From assembly GCF_900129635.1 (NCBI RefSeq), contig NZ_FSRB01000002.1, forward strand, positions 1,950,727-2,014,726: 64,000 nucleotides of DNA. The letters run 5' to 3'. The notes below the pieces were generated by a model. That model was given only the letters and a program-made list of their open reading frames with translations. It searched no databases and was not told where the DNA came from. Positions 8,512-17,320 of the stretch are shown piece after piece (the stretch's first letter is position 1; each line of letters starts with the position of its first letter). Origin of the DNA: Singulisphaera sp. GP187 (GTDB lineage: Bacteria; Planctomycetota; Planctomycetia; Isosphaerales; Isosphaeraceae). A program made the position numbers and the translations under genes.

Positions 8512-10818
8512 ATGTCGCGAATCGGGCGATTCCTCGCGATCGTATTGGGCATTGTCGGCTATGCGGGACCGCTCCTGACCTCCCCCGCGCAAGCGGCGGT
8601 CACTCGCGAGGAGGTCGAGCGCGCCATTCGCGAAGGGGTTCGCTTCCTCAAGCAAGAGCAACGCGGCGATGGGTCGTGGAGCGACGTCGACAATGACGCG
8701 CACACCGGCTCGACCAGCCTGGTGACCTTGGCGCTGCTGACGGCCGGAGAGCCGACCAACTCGCTGACGATCCGCCGAGCGCTCGGGTACTTGCGCAACT
8801 TCGGCCCTGACGAGTTGAAGAGCACCTATGCCGTGGCCCTTCAGACCATGGTCTTCGCGGCGGCCGAGCCCGAGCGCGACCAGTTGAAGCTCGTCGCCAA
8901 CGTCGAGTGGCTGACGCGAGCCCAGATCCGGCCGGCCGATCGCGTCAACTGGCCCGGGTCCTGGACCTACTCGGTGATCAAGAATCGCCATGGCGACAAC
9001 TCGAATTCCCAATACGCCTTACTAGGCCTCCACGCGGCGAATGAGGTCGGGATCCCGGTCCGCCCCGACGTCTGGACCCTGGCGCGAAGCTATTGGGAGA
9101 ATTGTCAGCACCGCGACGGCGGCTGGGCTTACACGCCCGACGCGAGTTCTCCCGCATCCGGGAGTATGACCAGCGCGGGGATTTCGAGCCTGATCATCAC
9201 CGGCTTGAAGCGCTACCAGGGGCAGGAGACCCTCGTCGGCGACGAGATTCACAACTGCGGCAAAGGAGGGGTGAACGTCGACCTGGTGCGCGGCCTCGAT
9301 TGGATGGCCAACCACTTTCGGGTCGGCGAAAACTTCGGGCACGGTCAGCAATGGCGCTACTATTACCTTTACGGGATGGAACGCGCCGGTCGACTGACGG
9401 GCCGGCGGTTCTTCGGCGAGCACGACTGGTATCGCGAGGGGGCTGAAAAGCTGGTCCACGATCAGGATCCGCTCCGCGGCTTCTGGCGGGGCGCGATCTT
9501 CGAGCAGGACCCGGTGGTCGCGACCAGCTTCTCCCTCCTGTTTCTGGCGAAGGGGCGGTCGCCCGTCCTGATCAACAAGTTGCGGCATGGACCCAAGTCC
9601 GACTGGGACAACGACCCTGACGATATCCGCAACCTGGTGGGGGTCGTGTCACGGGACTGGAAACCCCTACTCGGCGGCCAGCTCTTGACCTGGCAGATCG
9701 TCGATCCGAACGTGTCGACCGTCGAAGACCTGATGCAAGCGCCCATTGCTTACTTCAATGGTCATAAGGCCCCCGAATTCACCGAGGAAGGGGAGAAAAA
9801 TCTCCGCAGTTTCGTCGAGCAGGGAGGGTTCATCTTCGCCGAGGCGTGCTGCAGCTCGAAAGAGTTCGACAGTGGATTTCGTGAGTTGATGAAGAGAATC
9901 TTTCCTGAGGAAGAGTACAAGCTTGATACCTTGTCCGAGGAACACGCGGTCTGGCGTGCCCGCCACCTGTTGAGCCCGGACGTTCACCCGCTCTGGGGGA
10001 TCGAGCACGGCTGCCGAACGGTCGTGATTTACTCCCCCGAGGATCTGTCCTGCTACTGGAACCAGGCGGAGAATAGCCCGGCCAACCCGGCCGTGATCAA
10101 GGCGTTGCGGGTGGGCCAGAACGTGGTTGACTATGCGACTGGCCGGGAGTTGCCGGCCGATAAGTTGGCGGTCCGCGAGGTGAAGGATTTCAAGCCCGAT
10201 AGTCCCCGGCGGGGGGCGTTGCATATCGCCAAGTTGGTTCATGCGGGCGACTGGAACGTCGCCCCCTTGGCGATCCCCAACTTGACCACCTCGTTGCGAC
10301 AGAAGTCGGGTCTCGACGTGGTCATCAACCACAAAGAGCTCTTTCCCAACGATCCGAACATCGTCCATTTCCCGCTCATCTACCTCCACGGCCGCGCGGC
10401 GTTCACCTACTCCAAAGAGGACACCGACGCCATTCGCCGGCACCTTACGCCGGGCGGCGGGACACTGTTCGCCGATGCCGCGTGCGGCAGTTCGTCGTTC
10501 GACACGTCGTTTCGCAAGTTCGTCGCGACCTTGCTCCCCAACACACCCCTCGTCGCCATCCCTCGAGACGACGAGATCTACTCGAAGAAGGTCGGCTACG
10601 ACCTGGCCGACGTCCACTTCACCAAGGCGGCCGGTGGCGGCGTCGACTACCCGCAGCTCGAAGGGATCAAGATCGACGGCCACTGGGCGGTCATCTACTC
10701 GAAGTATGACCTCGGCTGCGCCCTCGAGCGGCATCAGGGCCTGGATTGCAAGGGGTATAGTTATGAGAGCGCCTTGCGGATCGCCACGAACATCGTGCTC
10801 TATTCGACGCTGCCCTGA
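8512..10818 (+). CDS. Secreted prenyltransferase-fold protein with two DUF4159 modules
   Basis: This 768-residue protein has a Sec signal peptide (about residues 1-29, ending AQA). It is followed by an alpha/alpha-barrel region of squalene-cyclase/prenyltransferase type: the repeat phrase FLKQEQRGDGSW is near residue 45 and NCQHRDGGWAYTP near 200. Two C-terminal modules of the DUF4159 type follow, each with a PxxYxxGH or YLHGRAAF core and a GGG/GGF-IFAEACC or LFADAACGS glycine-rich strand, at about 405-520 and 580-765. The architecture is widespread in planctomycetes, but its role is unknown. The start has an AGGGAGG ribosome site at 8496-8502. No lipid cyclase activity should be assumed, because the cyclase acid motif was not seen. 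Confidence 0.85.
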   Translation: MSRIGRFLAIVLGIVGYAGPLLTSPAQAAVTREEVERAIREGVRFLKQEQRGDGSWSDVDNDAHTGSTSLVTLALLTAGEPTNSLTIRRALGYLRNFGPDELKSTYAVALQTMVFAAAEPERDQLKLVANVEWLTRAQIRPADRVNWPGSWTYSVIKNRHGDNSNSQYALLGLHAANEVGIPVRPDVWTLARSYWENCQHRDGGWAYTPDASSPASGSMTSAGISSLIITGLKRYQGQETLVGDEIHNCGKGGVNVDLVRGLDWMANHFRVGENFGHGQQWRYYYLYGMERAGRLTGRRFFGEHDWYREGAEKLVHDQDPLRGFWRGAIFEQDPVVATSFSLLFLAKGRSPVLINKLRHGPKSDWDNDPDDIRNLVGVVSRDWKPLLGGQLLTWQIVDPNVSTVEDLMQAPIAYFNGHKAPEFTEEGEKNLRSFVEQGGFIFAEACCSSKEFDSGFRELMKRIFPEEEYKLDTLSEEHAVWRARHLLSPDVHPLWGIEHGCRTVVIYSPEDLSCYWNQAENSPANPAVIKALRVGQNVVDYATGRELPADKLAVREVKDFKPDSPRRGALHIAKLVHAGDWNVAPLAIPNLTTSLRQKSGLDVVINHKELFPNDPNIVHFPLIYLHGRAAFTYSKEDTDAIRRHLTPGGGTLFADAACGSSSFDTSFRKFVATLLPNTPLVAIPRDDEIYSKKVGYDLADVHFTKAAGGGVDYPQLEGIKIDGHWAVIYSKYDLGCALERHQGLDCKGYSYESALRIATNIVLYSTLP

Positions 10819-11346
10819 ATTCCTGAAAAACTCAGAATGGGTGAATCCGTTTTGTAGGGTGGGCACGGCCCACCAGGTTTTGCCCCGAGGGTGAACGGCC
10901 ACCTACTCACGCCATCCCGCGGGTCATTGCCCTGGTGAGCCACTCTCGCCTTGGAGAGCAGGCTTCGCTTTAGACTTGCCCTCCAAGTAAAGCCCGAAGC
11001 TGATGGGCCGTGCCCACCCTCCAAGAGGGCAACCGTTCGAATTCGCGGCGAGCGGCTTGATGGCAACCGTTCGAATTCCAGGTTCCCGCCTACCGCAATG
11101 CAGGCTGACGCCACGGTCCCGCAGGGGCAGGTCAGCGGTGGAAGTGACTCGTTCACGGTCGAGCGAGACCTCATCGTTCTTACCGCTCCGGTCCGAATCC
11201 GAGGGGGAGCGACTGGGTCGATCGGTCCTCCCGGCGGAGGAGAACCGAGGAGCGTCGATTGCGGATCGGGGCGAGCCTGGTTACAAGTAGAGGTCGAGGC
11301 GGGAACCCCGACCATCGGGCCGCACGCGAAATCGTGGAACGAACTT
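10819..11346. other. 528-base intergenic region with dispersed repeat
   Basis: The left part is an element with inverted termini (10854-11022) described separately. It is followed by a 17-base direct repeat (GGCAACCGTTCGAATTC) at 11028-11044 and 11062-11078. No gene is supported here. The larB frame stays open upstream to 10951, but larB similarity begins only at 11347. Confidence 0.6.
10854..11022. repeat. Dispersed intergenic element, copy 1
   Basis: The left end GTAGGGTGGGCACGGCCC (from 10854) is inverted at the right end as TGGGCCGTGCCCACCCT (11004-11020). The sequence following the left end, caccaggttttgcccc, recurs at 23233-23250. Related ends occur at 13837, 15244, 23215 and 42216. 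Confidence 0.7.
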
Positions 11347-12165
11347 ATGGACTCACACGAGCTCAGATCGCTGCTGGAAAGCGTGCGGAAAGGCGAGGTT
11401 TCGCCGACGGACGCCGTGCAAAAGATCCGCACGGTCCCGTTTGAGGACGCGGGAGGCTACGCGTCGGTTGACCTGCACCGCGGCATTCGCTGCGGGTTTC
11501 CCGAAGTCATTTTCGGGCAAGGTAAGACCGCGGAGCAAATTGAGGGCATACTGAAGGTTCTGCTCAAGCACGAACAAGGGGGGCTGGTCACCCGGATCGA
11601 GCCGGAGACGGCGGCCCACCTGAAATCGGTCTTCCCCCATGGGGAACATCATTCGCTGGGGCGAACGTTCCGGATTCGAGGGCCGATCGACCCGGGCCCA
11701 GCCTTGGGTAAGGTCGCGATCGTGACCGCGGGTACGAGCGACCTGCCCGTGGGCGAGGAAGCCAGAGTGACGGCTGAAGCCTGGAATTGCGAGGTCACGC
11801 TTCTGGCCGATGTCGGCGTGGCGGGGCTTCACCGGCTCCTGCACAAGCTCGACACTCTGGGGGGAGTGGACGTCGTCGTGGTCGTCGCGGGAATGGAAGG
11901 GGCCTTGCCGAGCGTTGTCGGCGGATTGGTCGATTGCCCGGTGATCGCCGTGCCCACCAGTGTGGGGTACGGGGCCAGTTTCGGCGGACTGGCGGCCTTG
12001 CTTGGGATGTTGAATAGTTGCGCATCTAATGTTGTTGCAGTGAACATCGACGCCGGCTTCAAGGGGGGCCACGTCGCGGGTCTCATCGCCCGGCGGGCTG
12101 GGCAAGCGCGAAGCTCAGCCCAGACACAGATTCCATCACGCGGAGGTTCCGTCCATGACGCTTGA
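11347..12165 (+). CDS. larB: LarB-type pyridinium-3,5-biscarboxylic acid mononucleotide synthase
   Basis: LarB carboxylates and hydrolyses nicotinic acid adenine dinucleotide in the first step of nickel-pincer cofactor synthesis. The 272-residue protein has the family's AIR-carboxylase-like core: VTAGTSDLPVGEEA, DVGVAGLHRLL, VVAGMEGALPSVVGGLVD and PTSVGYGASFGG-LAALLGMLNSCA. The C-terminal 20 residues are unlike the family and run over the start of the next gene. The ATG at 11347 fits the normal N-terminus; the frame is open upstream. It overlaps nnrD by 11 bases, so the two are probably coupled. No larC or larE is seen in the window. Confidence 0.9.
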   Translation: MDSHELRSLLESVRKGEVSPTDAVQKIRTVPFEDAGGYASVDLHRGIRCGFPEVIFGQGKTAEQIEGILKVLLKHEQGGLVTRIEPETAAHLKSVFPHGEHHSLGRTFRIRGPIDPGPALGKVAIVTAGTSDLPVGEEARVTAEAWNCEVTLLADVGVAGLHRLLHKLDTLGGVDVVVVVAGMEGALPSVVGGLVDCPVIAVPTSVGYGASFGGLAALLGMLNSCASNVVAVNIDAGFKGGHVAGLIARRAGQARSSAQTQIPSRGGSVHDA

Positions 12166-13024
12166 GCGGGTCGACACTCTTCCTATTCTTCCGAAACGTT
12201 CGGCCGACGGACACAAGGGGCTTTACGGCTCGGTACTCGTCGTAGCGGGCGGGCGCGGAATGGCCGGCGCAGCCGGTTTGGCCGGCGTCGCGGCCCTTCG
12301 ATCGGGGGCGGGCCTGGTTCGGGTCGCCAGCGCGGCCGAAGTTCAGCCGACCGTCGCGAGCTTCGAGCCCAGCTACATGACCTACCCCTTGGAGAACGAT
12401 GAAGAGGGGCTGATTCGCTTTGAACCCGCGAAGAAGGCGCTCGGAACGCTGCTCGAACGATCCACGGTCCTTGCCATCGGGCCCGGACTCGGGCAGTCGG
12501 CAGGGATCCGCAACCTCGTGCGCTGGGTCCTGGAATCGGTCAGCCTCCCGACGGTCATCGACGCCGATGCGCTCAATGCCCTGGCCGGTCAGACCGACGC
12601 CTTGGCCGACCTCAAGCGACCCACGGTGATCACCCCCCACCCCGGCGAATTCGCCCGGCTGACGGGGCGGACCGTCGCCGAGATCCAGGCCGATCGCGAG
12701 ACTCATGCCGTGGCGCTCGCTCAGGCTGACAACCTGGTCGTCGTCCTCAAGGGGGCGAAAACGATCGTCACCGATGGGGCACGGATCTACGTTAACTCGA
12801 CCGGGAACCCGGCGATGGCGACCGGTGGCACGGGCGACGTGCTCACGGGCGTGATCGCCGGTCTGATCGGCCAGAAGCTCCCCGCGTTCGAGGCGGCGCA
12901 GCTCGGGGTCTACATTCACGGCTTGGCCGGCGACCTGGCCCGCGACCAGAACGGCGAGATCGGCACGATCGCCGGGGATATCGTCGACGTCCTCGCCGAT
13001 GCGTTTTATCATCTGACCGCGTGA
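12155..13024 (+). CDS. nnrD: ADP/ATP-dependent (S)-NAD(P)H-hydrate dehydratase
   Basis: This enzyme repairs damaged nicotinamide cofactors by dehydrating NADHX and NADPHX. It is a single-domain CARKD protein of 289 residues, without the epimerase half that is often fused. Motifs include KGLYGSVLVVAGGRGMAGAA near the N-terminus, the VIDADALNAL strand, TPHPGEFARL, and the nucleotide-binding loop GTGDVLTGVIAG near residue 228. The start overlaps the end of larB. Pairing a nicotinate-dinucleotide-consuming enzyme with a nicotinamide repair enzyme is notable but may be coincidental. Confidence 0.93.
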   Translation: MTLERVDTLPILPKRSADGHKGLYGSVLVVAGGRGMAGAAGLAGVAALRSGAGLVRVASAAEVQPTVASFEPSYMTYPLENDEEGLIRFEPAKKALGTLLERSTVLAIGPGLGQSAGIRNLVRWVLESVSLPTVIDADALNALAGQTDALADLKRPTVITPHPGEFARLTGRTVAEIQADRETHAVALAQADNLVVVLKGAKTIVTDGARIYVNSTGNPAMATGGTGDVLTGVIAGLIGQKLPAFEAAQLGVYIHGLAGDLARDQNGEIGTIAGDIVDVLADAFYHLTA

Positions 13025-13250
13025 ACGAAGAATAATCGCTCGATCGCGCCGAATAACCCTTCCAATGGGGACCGTTGAGTCGATCTCCACCCCCCCCTTG
13101 AAGCCACGATTTCCGGATTGCTCGAGCGCTTGCTCTGTGCGATCTGGAAGTCGTGGCGTATACTTGAGTTTAACCACACGGGTGGGGGATGGTGCGGAGA
13201 CAACCCGACCGTCGGTCGATGCCGTCCCGAAACGAGTGAAGGAGGTTGGG

Positions 13251-13757
13251 GTGTCTTCACGCGAGAACCCATCGTCGCCGCCCTGGACATACCGGATGGA
13301 AGTCTCTCCGACGGGACAGGGTCCCGCGCCGGCCGCCGCCAACTACAATGACCCGGTCGCGTTGCTCCACTTCTTGGTGAATCTGCAAAATCAGACGCTC
13401 GAGATTCAACGCCAGATCCTCGAAAACCAGCGACAACAACTCGAACTCTCCCGGGAGGCCGCCCAGGTCAACCGCGAGCAACGAGCGCGCCAAATCGCCG
13501 AGCTCGAACGCTGGCAGACGGGGCACGAGCCGGTGCTCGAGCACTGCCGAGAATCGCTTGGCAATCTTGAAAAAGTGCACGCAGCGCTTATGGGAGAGCT
13601 GGCCAACTACGTCTCCGACCATCATGAAAATCTCCTCGACGGCGATTTTGCGCTGACCGACTTTGTCGATCGCTTCGGGCCTCGTCTCGCGCATCTCAAC
13701 ACCATGTTGGCTGTGCTGCGGCCCCTCGCCGCCGCTGTGAGAAAGCCTGAGGGCTGA
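13251..13757 (+). CDS. Coiled-coil protein of unknown function
   Basis: A GGAGG ribosome site at 13241-13245, five bases before a GTG at 13251, fixes the start and gives a 168-residue product. No signal peptide or membrane segment is present. Residues 40-85 form a long charged Gln/Glu/Arg-rich helix (NLQNQTLEIQRQILENQRQQ and following) that strongly suggests a coiled coil, and the C-terminal third is also predicted helical. Nothing catalytic was seen. It is a soluble structural or adaptor protein at best guess, and the family was not recognised. Confidence 0.75.
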   Translation: MSSRENPSSPPWTYRMEVSPTGQGPAPAAANYNDPVALLHFLVNLQNQTLEIQRQILENQRQQLELSREAAQVNREQRARQIAELERWQTGHEPVLEHCRESLGNLEKVHAALMGELANYVSDHHENLLDGDFALTDFVDRFGPRLAHLNTMLAVLRPLAAAVRKPEG

Positions 13758-13836
13758 ACGCGGAACGCGGGTCTCTGATTCGCTCTCCCGCTTTCAACCG
13801 AGATTCGCCCCTTCTTATCAATTCTTGAAAACGTTT

Positions 13837-13864
13837 CGTCGGGTGGGCCTGGCCCACACCGACG
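13837..13864. repeat. Short palindromic relative of the dispersed element
   Basis: CGTCGG-GTGGGCC-TG-GCCCAC-ACCGACG forms a near-perfect hairpin. It shares the GGGTGGGC...GCCCAC core with the elements at 10854, 15244, 23215 and 42216. It lies between the coiled-coil gene and the hydrolase gene and could also act as a terminator. Confidence 0.45.
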
Positions 13865-14047
13865 AGAACAGCAGCCCTCCCACCCCCACCCTCCTTCTCC
13901 CGACGGACTTAAAACGGCGTGGCGTTTCCCTCGCCCATCGTGGAAACTTGGACGCCACTCGCGGGTCTCATCCCAATCGTGCGCGTGGAAGGTTCACCGT
14001 TGCGCGGTGTCTGCGCTCAAGCGGTTCCCTCTCCCGGAGACTGCAAC

Positions 14048-15031
14048 ATGTTTGGTCGGATCCCGCGGCTTTTCGCCATGGTCACGTTGCTGATCGCCAT
14101 GGGAGCGATAGCTCTGGCACAGGCCGACGTGCCTGGTGGTGCTCCGCCCCTCTTGCAACAGGATGCACCCAAGAAGAAGCAGCGGGCCTTCGTCAAGCAG
14201 AAGGTGGCTCTGCCCATTCTCGAAGGAGTCAAGATTGAACGAGACCTCACGTATGCCAAACTCAAGGCCAACCGCGCCCTGAAGCTCGACCTCTACGTGC
14301 CTGAAACCGCGCTCGAGAAGTTACCGCTGATCGTCTGGATTCATGGGGGTGGTTGGCGCAGGGGAAGCAAGTACCCCACCGGTGCCGCCACGCTTTCGAC
14401 GAAAGGGTACGTCGTTGCGAGCATCGAATATCGACTCTCGAGCGAGGCCCAATTCCCCGCACAGATCGAGGATTGCAAGGCGGCGCTCCGTTGGCTCCGC
14501 GCCCATGCGAAGACCTACCACATCGACCCCGACAAGGTGGGCGCCTGGGGCTCGTCCGCGGGCGGACATCTCGTTGCCTTGCTAGGAACGGCCGGCGACA
14601 AGACGGCATGGGACGTCGGCGACCATCTTGACCAGTCGAGCCGAGTTCAGGCCGTCTGCGACTTCTTCGGCCCGGCGGACTTCAGCCAGATTCATGCCGA
14701 GCATGCTGCCAAAGCCGAGGGAGCCGTCGCCCAACTGCTGGGTGGATCGGTCTCCGAGAAACCGGATGCGGCACGCGACGCCAGCCCGATCACCCACATC
14801 ACGAAGGAAGATCCCCCGTTCCTGATCTGTCACGGTACCGAAGATCCGCTCGTCCCCCTGAAGCAATCGCTCGCATTCCATGCGGCTTTGACCAAGGCGG
14901 GAGTCCACGCGACACTGGTCAAAGTCGAACGGGGCGGACACGGCTTTCGCAGTGATACGAATCCCACGTCCGGAGAGGTTCTCCAACGCGTTCAAGCGTT
15001 CTTTGACAAGGAACTCAAGCCGACGCCGTAG
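14048..15031 (+). CDS. Secreted alpha/beta hydrolase (esterase/lipase, BD-FAE-like)
   Basis: This 327-residue exported hydrolase has a signal peptide in the first 28 residues (ending ALAQA). The oxyanion-hole motif IHGGGW lies near residue 98, the nucleophile elbow GSSAGGH near 175, the acid residue in HGTEDPLVPLKQS near 262, and the catalytic histidine in GGHGFRSD near 300. The arrangement matches bacterial feruloyl-esterase/hormone-sensitive-lipase relatives that deacylate plant or microbial polysaccharides. The ATG at 14048 has a CGGAGA site 8-12 bases upstream and places the signal peptide at the N-terminus. The natural substrate is unknown. Confidence 0.87.
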   Translation: MFGRIPRLFAMVTLLIAMGAIALAQADVPGGAPPLLQQDAPKKKQRAFVKQKVALPILEGVKIERDLTYAKLKANRALKLDLYVPETALEKLPLIVWIHGGGWRRGSKYPTGAATLSTKGYVVASIEYRLSSEAQFPAQIEDCKAALRWLRAHAKTYHIDPDKVGAWGSSAGGHLVALLGTAGDKTAWDVGDHLDQSSRVQAVCDFFGPADFSQIHAEHAAKAEGAVAQLLGGSVSEKPDAARDASPITHITKEDPPFLICHGTEDPLVPLKQSLAFHAALTKAGVHATLVKVERGGHGFRSDTNPTSGEVLQRVQAFFDKELKPTP

Positions 15032-15085
15032 ACTGGAGGAATGCCCCACGAATCGGCTGGATACGGCCGATCATTTTAAGAGTTT

Positions 15086-15202
15086 GACCACGAATAACAC
15101 GAATGACACGAATGAATGCAAGAAAATTTACAGAATTTAATGAATAAATGTGATTTCTAATTAATTAAAATTATTCGTGTCATTCGTGTCGTTCGTGGTT
15201 AA
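15086..15202. repeat. 117-base AT-rich inverted repeat (CCACGAAT family)
   Basis: The left arm GACCACGAATAACACGAATG and its continuation (15086-15113) is inverted at the right end (attattcgtgtcattcgtgt and on, to 15202), with an AT-rich centre. A closely related copy lies at 42271-42367. CCACGAATNACACGAAT sequences of this kind look like a miniature mobile element or a structured intergenic repeat. Confidence 0.7.
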
Positions 15203-15242
15203 GATCTGCTCTGTTTCACGTTCACCTTTGTGAACAAATCGG

Positions 15243-15266
15243 CAGGGTGGGCCGTGCCCACCCTCC
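15243..15266. repeat. Short palindromic copy of the GGGTGGGC repeat
   Basis: AGGGTGGGC and GCCCACCCT are perfectly inverted around CGT at 15244-15264. It lies 41 bases from the AT-rich inverted repeat, between the convergent hydrolase and argJ genes. Confidence 0.6.
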
Positions 15267-15292
15267 GGGAAGTTCGGTCGTGGCATTTCCGT

Positions 15293-16507
15293 TCAGGTGG
15301 TGTAGTCGGCGTTGAGTCGGACGTACTCGGCCGTCAGGTCGCAGGTCCAGAACCGGATCGATCCCGAGCCACGTTTGAGGGTGAGGCGAATCTTCGTCTC
15401 GCGTTCGGCTCGGAGGTGGGTCGAGACGGCCGCTGCGTCGAAGTCGAGGGGAACTCCGTCGCGATAGAGCGGGGTGTCATTGAGCCAGAGGGAAAGTTCG
15501 CGTTCGTCGAACGGGACGCCGGAATAGCCCGCGGCGGAGACGATTCGGCCCCAGTTCGGGTCGGCGCCGGCCACCGCGGTCTTCACGAGTGGGCTATCGG
15601 CTACCGCCCGCGCGATGGTTCGCGCCTCCTCGCGGTCGCGTGCGCCTTCGACGTCGATCGTGATGAGGTGGGTGGCGCCTTCGCCATCCTCGGGGATCAT
15701 CCGCGCGAGCGTCTGACAGGTCGAATGGATCGAGGCCGCGAACTGGGCCAGGGAGTCGCCTTGGAGTGGCTCGCCCCCGGCCGCCCCGTTGGCCAGGAGG
15801 AGGACGGTGTCGTTGGTGCTGGTGTGCCCTTCGACCGAGATGCAGTTGAAGGAGGCTTCGACCGCCTCGGAGAGGATCGCCTGCAAGTCCGCCGGAGCGA
15901 CGTGCGCGTCGGTGACCAGGAAGGCGAGCATCGTCGCCATCCGAGGGCCGATCATCGCCGCCCCCTTCGCCAGGCCCAAGAGCGCCGTCGATCGACCGTC
16001 GAGTTCTTGACGGAGCGAGACGATCTTGGGGTGCGTATCGGTCGTCATGATCGCTTGCGCCGCCTCGGCGAACCGTTCCTGATCGCCGGAGAGGTGGGGC
16101 AAGGCGCGGGCCAGTCCGTCGCGCAGGTTGTCCATCGGCAGTTGGTGGCCGATGACGCCCGTGGAAGCCACAAGGACGTGCTGGGGGAGGCAGGCGAGCT
16201 GCTCGGCGGTGAAGGCGGCGGTCGCCGCCGCGTTCGCTTCGCCTTGAGCGCCGGTCGCCGCGTTAGCGTTGCCTGCGTTGATGACGATGGCCCGAATGGC
16301 GTCGGAAGGCACCAGGGCCTGATCCCAACGCACCGGCGCCGCACAGACCCGGTTGGTCGTGAACGTTCCGGCCGCCGCACAGGGACGGTCACTGGCGATC
16401 ACGGTCAGGTCGAGCCCGCCCGACGGTTTGATGCCAGCCTTGACCGCCGAGGCGCGAAACCCGGCCGGGACCTCGAGCTTGGATTCCGATTCAGAGGCAG
16501 ACGACAT
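15293..16507 (-). CDS. argJ: Bifunctional glutamate N-acetyltransferase / ornithine acetyltransferase
   Basis: ArgJ moves the acetyl group from N-acetylornithine to glutamate, closing the cyclic arginine pathway. The 404-residue precursor has the family marks: INAGNANAATG, STGVIGHQLPMD, KGAAMIGPRMATMLAF with the self-cleavage site between Ala and the nucleophilic Thr, and EGHTSTNDTVLLLANG. The ATG at 16507 has GAGAGA just upstream. The next pathway genes, argB-argD-argF, lie 7 kb away on the same strand. Whether it also accepts acetyl-CoA cannot be read from sequence. Confidence 0.95.
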   Translation of the reverse strand: MSSASESESKLEVPAGFRASAVKAGIKPSGGLDLTVIASDRPCAAAGTFTTNRVCAAPVRWDQALVPSDAIRAIVINAGNANAATGAQGEANAAATAAFTAEQLACLPQHVLVASTGVIGHQLPMDNLRDGLARALPHLSGDQERFAEAAQAIMTTDTHPKIVSLRQELDGRSTALLGLAKGAAMIGPRMATMLAFLVTDAHVAPADLQAILSEAVEASFNCISVEGHTSTNDTVLLLANGAAGGEPLQGDSLAQFAASIHSTCQTLARMIPEDGEGATHLITIDVEGARDREEARTIARAVADSPLVKTAVAGADPNWGRIVSAAGYSGVPFDERELSLWLNDTPLYRDGVPLDFDAAAVSTHLRAERETKIRLTLKRGSGSIRFWTCDLTAEYVRLNADYTT

Positions 16508-16549
16508 GCGATCTCTCACTGAAAAAATGAAAAAGGCAACATGAGCGCA

Positions 16550-17320
16550 TTACTGGACGGTGTAGCCGCCGTCAACGAACAGGCAGGCTCCGGTCACGAA
16601 GCTGGAAGCCTCGGAGGCGAGGAAAACCGCGGCGGGTCCGATCTCAACCGGCTCTCCCCACCGCCCGAGCGGGATCTTCGCCTGCATCGCCGCGTTCACG
16701 GTCGGGTCGTTGAGCAACGGCAGATTGAGCTCGGTGGCAAACGGTCCGGGACAGAGCGCGTTGACATTGATTCGATCAGCTGCCCATTCCAGGGCGAGCG
16801 TCTTGGTCAGGAGGTCGAGGCCACCCTTGCTCGAGGCGTAGGGGGAGCGGCCCGGCAGGGAGACTTCGCCCAGCATGCTCGACATGTTGATCACTCGGCC
16901 CCACTTCTGCCGCTTCATCGCCGCGGAGACTGCGCGGCAGCAGAGCCAGGGACCCTTGAGGTTGGTGTCGATCACCTGGTCCCAGTCCGACTCCTTGAGT
17001 TCTTCGATCGGGCCGCGGATGTTGATCCCGGCGTTATTGACCAGGATGTCGAGCCGCCCGAACGTGTCGAGCACTCGGGCCACCGTATCGGTGACATCGA
17101 CCTGTTGAGTAACGTCGGCCACGATTCCGAGCGACCGGGCACCGGTCGTTGCTTCAATGCCGAGGGCCGCGGACTGGACCTGTTCGGCGTTCCGCGCCGT
17201 CAGGGCCACCGAGGCCCCTGCTGAGGCCAGCGCCTCGGCGATCACCCGGCCCAAGCCGCGCGAGCCCCCGGTCACGAGCGCCACCTTGCCGTCGAGCCGA
17301 AATCGATCCAAGACGCTCAT
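16550..17320 (-). CDS. Short-chain dehydrogenase/reductase
   Basis: A classical SDR of 256 residues. The NAD(P)-binding glycine motif TGGSRGLG is near residue 17, NNAGI near 93, and the catalytic Ser-Tyr-Lys set in MSSMLG then SPYASSKGG near 145-165. The PGPFATELN and LFVDGGYTVQ ends are typical of the gluconate 5-dehydrogenase/2-deoxygluconate 3-dehydrogenase group, so a sugar-acid or acyl substrate is possible. It sits 42 bases upstream of argJ on the same strand and may be cotranscribed, without an obvious pathway link. The start at 17320 was chosen because the core begins there; the frame extends to 17395. Confidence 0.88.
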   Translation of the reverse strand: MSVLDRFRLDGKVALVTGGSRGLGRVIAEALASAGASVALTARNAEQVQSAALGIEATTGARSLGIVADVTQQVDVTDTVARVLDTFGRLDILVNNAGINIRGPIEELKESDWDQVIDTNLKGPWLCCRAVSAAMKRQKWGRVINMSSMLGEVSLPGRSPYASSKGGLDLLTKTLALEWAADRINVNALCPGPFATELNLPLLNDPTVNAAMQAKIPLGRWGEPVEIGPAAVFLASEASSFVTGACLFVDGGYTVQ

